Source: Dehalococcoidia bacterium (GTDB lineage: Bacteria; Chloroflexota; Dehalococcoidia; Bin125). From it: a stretch of 64,000 nucleotides of DNA. Below are positions 62,412-64,000 of the stretch, in pieces. Under the pieces are notes generated by a model. It searched no databases. It was given only the letters and a program-made list of their open reading frames with translations, and had not been told where the DNA came from. Positions within the stretch are counted from its first letter, which is position 1. Each line of letters opens with the position of its first letter. Position numbers and translations under genes: made by a program. The stretch spans positions 1-64,000 of the forward strand of contig JAJDTU010000003.1 in NCBI GenBank assembly GCA_022826965.1. The letters run 5' to 3'.

Positions 62412-63677
62412 CTATTCGCAAACTGGCTCGAACGCGTAGCGCTTGAGGCGCAGTACGGTCAGGGCCGATTCGAGCGCGAGAATCGTCTGACTGCGATCGC
62501 CGCCGCCGTCGTGCAGGACCAGGATGGCGTTGGGTCTCGCGGCGGCAATGATGTTTGCCGAGATCACTTCTGCTCCGGGAAGTCTCCAGTCGCTGGTATC
62601 GCCCGTGTTCAGGATCATCCTGAGTCCCAGCTTCGCAGCGCGTTTGACGGTCTCGTCATCGAATCGATAGTTAGGCGGGCGGAAGCAGGGAGTGGCGTGC
62701 TCGCCCAACGCCTGCTGCGTGCGCAGTAAGGTCCGATTGAATGCTTCCTCGCTCAGCCCGAGCAGGTCGTCATGCGCCCAGGTGTGATTGGCCAGCGTGT
62801 GACCCTCGCTGATGATTCGCTCGATCAGTTCGGGGTACGCGGCCACCGCTCGGCCAACAACAAAGAACGTGGCTCGCGCATCATGGCGTTTGAGAATGTC
62901 CAGGATGATCGGTGTGTTGGCCGGATCCGGGCCGTCGTCGAAGGTCAGATGAATCGTGGCGGGTGGGATCGTGAGGTTCGCGCCGTCGGCGAGTCGGCGC
63001 AAGTTGAGGCACTCCAGATCGCCGAAGGCGCAGGCGCTGGGTGAAGCCAGGCTGAGGACGAGGTCGTCACTTGACTCCGGAATCACCATCACCTCCAAGA
63101 GTCCCGCGTTACCGGCAACTCTGTTCACGCGCGCAACGCTGCCGCCGCTAACACGCAGAGCCTGGTCGCGAAATGCGGACGCGCTCGCGGAGATCGGCTC
63201 GCTCAGCCCGATCAGGACCGCAACTCGGTCTAGGCCGCTGTGATGGTCAATCCCATTGATGAACGCCGCTGTGACCGCTGGACCGACCACCGTCGCTTCC
63301 GGTCGATTGGACAACGGAACAAGGTGCTGGCTGCAGATCGCACCGGTTCCCGAGCATCCCCAAACGGCACTCAGGCGAATGCCGACGGCAGATCTTCCGT
63401 CGGGAACGATTCGCAGCGCCCATAGGTCCGAGCGTTCGTCGACGCGTCGAACCGCGGCAATGATTCCGCCGCTGACTGTGAAGACACGAGAGTCGAGTCT
63501 GTCACCGGCGCTCGCGATGGGCTCGCTAAAACGGAGCAGGACAGAGAACTCGGTCCCACTGTGCTCGGTTGGTACAGCTTCAAACTGCGCGTTCAGAGTC
63601 CGAGGCTGCCAATTGGATAGTGCGGCGACGCCGAGTAGCAACCAGATTGCAGCCAGCGCCGTGGTCCCGCCAAACAT
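62412..63677 (-). CDS. Polysaccharide deacetylase (CE4/NodB) with two N-terminal Ig-like modules
   Basis: This protein of 421 residues has an N-terminal membrane or signal helix (TTALAAIWLLLGVAALS), then two similar beta modules (LLRFSEPIASAGDRLDSRVF and LIGLSEPISASASAFRDQAL), then a NodB domain. The NodB motifs are HLTFDDGPDP (catalytic base and metal Asp), HTWAHDDL (metal His pair), RPPNYRFD and ILVLHDGGGD. It would remove acetyl groups from extracellular N-acetyl polysaccharides or peptidoglycan. The beta modules resemble SwmB-like units of the secreted proteins at 32-43 kb. The start ATG has no strong ribosome site. It follows the carboxyltransferase gene by 22 bp on the same strand. Confidence 0.9.
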   Translation of the reverse strand: MFGGTTALAAIWLLLGVAALSNWQPRTLNAQFEAVPTEHSGTEFSVLLRFSEPIASAGDRLDSRVFTVSGGIIAAVRRVDERSDLWALRIVPDGRSAVGIRLSAVWGCSGTGAICSQHLVPLSNRPEATVVGPAVTAAFINGIDHHSGLDRVAVLIGLSEPISASASAFRDQALRVSGGSVARVNRVAGNAGLLEVMVIPESSDDLVLSLASPSACAFGDLECLNLRRLADGANLTIPPATIHLTFDDGPDPANTPIILDILKRHDARATFFVVGRAVAAYPELIERIISEGHTLANHTWAHDDLLGLSEEAFNRTLLRTQQALGEHATPCFRPPNYRFDDETVKRAAKLGLRMILNTGDTSDWRLPGAEVISANIIAAARPNAILVLHDGGGDRSQTILALESALTVLRLKRYAFEPVCE

Positions 63678-63699
63678 CGTCGAGCATCGTCACATGTGG

Positions 63700-64000
63700 T
63701 TACGGTCTCATCCCGTAGCGGACGCGCAGGCCGAGCTGTGCCGGGATCTGAGTTTCGTAGGCGGTCTCGAGCCACTCGGCGAGTAGTCGCCGAGTGTCGC
63801 GCGGGTCGATGATGTCCTCGACGGCGAAAGCCTCCGCCGCGCTGAACACGCTGCGCAGCGCGATCAGACGTTCCTCGATCTCGGCGCGATGGGCGTCCGG
63901 ATCCGGAGCGTCTTCGATTTCCCGTCGGTAAGCTGCCGCGACGCCGCCTTCGATCGGGATCGAGCCCCACTCGGCGGATGGCCAGGCGACTCGGAAACAG
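63700..64000 (-). CDS. Carboxyltransferase subunit, C-terminal part (gene runs off the window)
   Basis: About 100 residues, beginning outside the window, give the C terminus of an acyl-CoA carboxylase carboxyltransferase: RVAWPSAEWGSIPIEGGVAA, then AYRREIEDAPDPDAHRAEIE, FAVEDIIDPRDTRRLLAEWL, and a TAA stop at 63700. The corresponding segment of the single-chain enzyme at 52128 reads WPTAEFGGMNLEAAV and SVIDPMETRHW, so this is a second, different carboxyltransferase (PCCB/MCCB-like). It has no start inside the window and so could be overlooked. The gene is probably co-transcribed with the deacetylase that follows 22 bp later. Confidence 0.85.
   Translation of the reverse strand, partial: CFRVAWPSAEWGSIPIEGGVAAAYRREIEDAPDPDAHRAEIEERLIALRSVFSAAEAFAVEDIIDPRDTRRLLAEWLETAYETQIPAQLGLRVRYGMRP

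Overview
The window is a G+C-rich bacterial chromosome segment that reads like a marine or sponge-associated Chloroflexota (SAR202/Dehalococcoidia-like) genome. This is inferred from gene content: three LLM-class (F420/FMN-type) oxidoreductases, several CaiB/BaiF CoA-transferases, phytanoyl-CoA dioxygenase-like proteins, a single-chain acyl-CoA carboxylase, Tat-exported peptide-type solute-binding lipoproteins, and large secreted Fn3 and Ig-like repeat proteins. No rRNA, tRNA or CRISPR array was found, so the assignment rests on protein families only. Layout: (1) 1-6.7 kb is a decayed mobile-island edge. It holds an intact large serine recombinase, truncated fragments of a hydrolase and a dehydrogenase meeting head to head, a three-copy degenerate 142-bp tandem repeat, a small DUF1640-like membrane protein, and a restriction-modification gene broken by an internal deletion and an amber codon. 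(2) 7-17.5 kb is catabolic: alpha/beta hydrolase, crotonase, acyl-CoA-dehydrogenase-like monooxygenase, two LLM oxidoreductases, a haloalkane dehalogenase with the full HLD-II residue set, and a peptide-type ABC importer (two permeases and a poly-Gln-tethered binding protein, no ATPase gene). (3) 18.7-43.3 kb is the accessory core. It encodes a secreted HExxH protein, three sugar-binding-protein-like sensors (one a tandem fusion), two HisKA_3 sensor kinases, one LuxR/NarL response regulator, four secreted fibronectin-III proteins, a 619-aa surface protein and a 1106-aa protein with eight Ig-like repeats. Most units end in a strong hairpin. (4) 43.8-64 kb returns to metabolism: ThuA-like protein, two near-duplicate CaiB transferases around an LLM enzyme and a zinc alcohol dehydrogenase, then a minus-strand operon (DppB, DppC, single-chain acyl-CoA carboxylase, tandem CoA-transferase, CaiB) divergent from a second poly-Gln binding protein, a haloacid-dehalogenase-like HAD protein, a divergent pair of PhyH dioxygenases, a polysaccharide deacetylase, and the 3' end of a carboxyltransferase. 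The most interesting pattern is in region 3. Four minus-strand genes (two anchored binding-protein sensors, two multi-Fn3 proteins) each carry, 13-34 bp before the start codon, an 18-bp dyad of form CCGRT-N8-AYCGG. Two further secreted-protein genes carry one-sided versions. The size and symmetry suit a LuxR-type dimer, and the only LuxR-type regulator in the window lies among them. The hypothesis is a ligand-sensing system (anchored binding proteins, then HisKA_3 kinases, then the regulator) controlling a set of secreted adhesive proteins. The dyads are read directly from the sequence; the regulatory link is inference.
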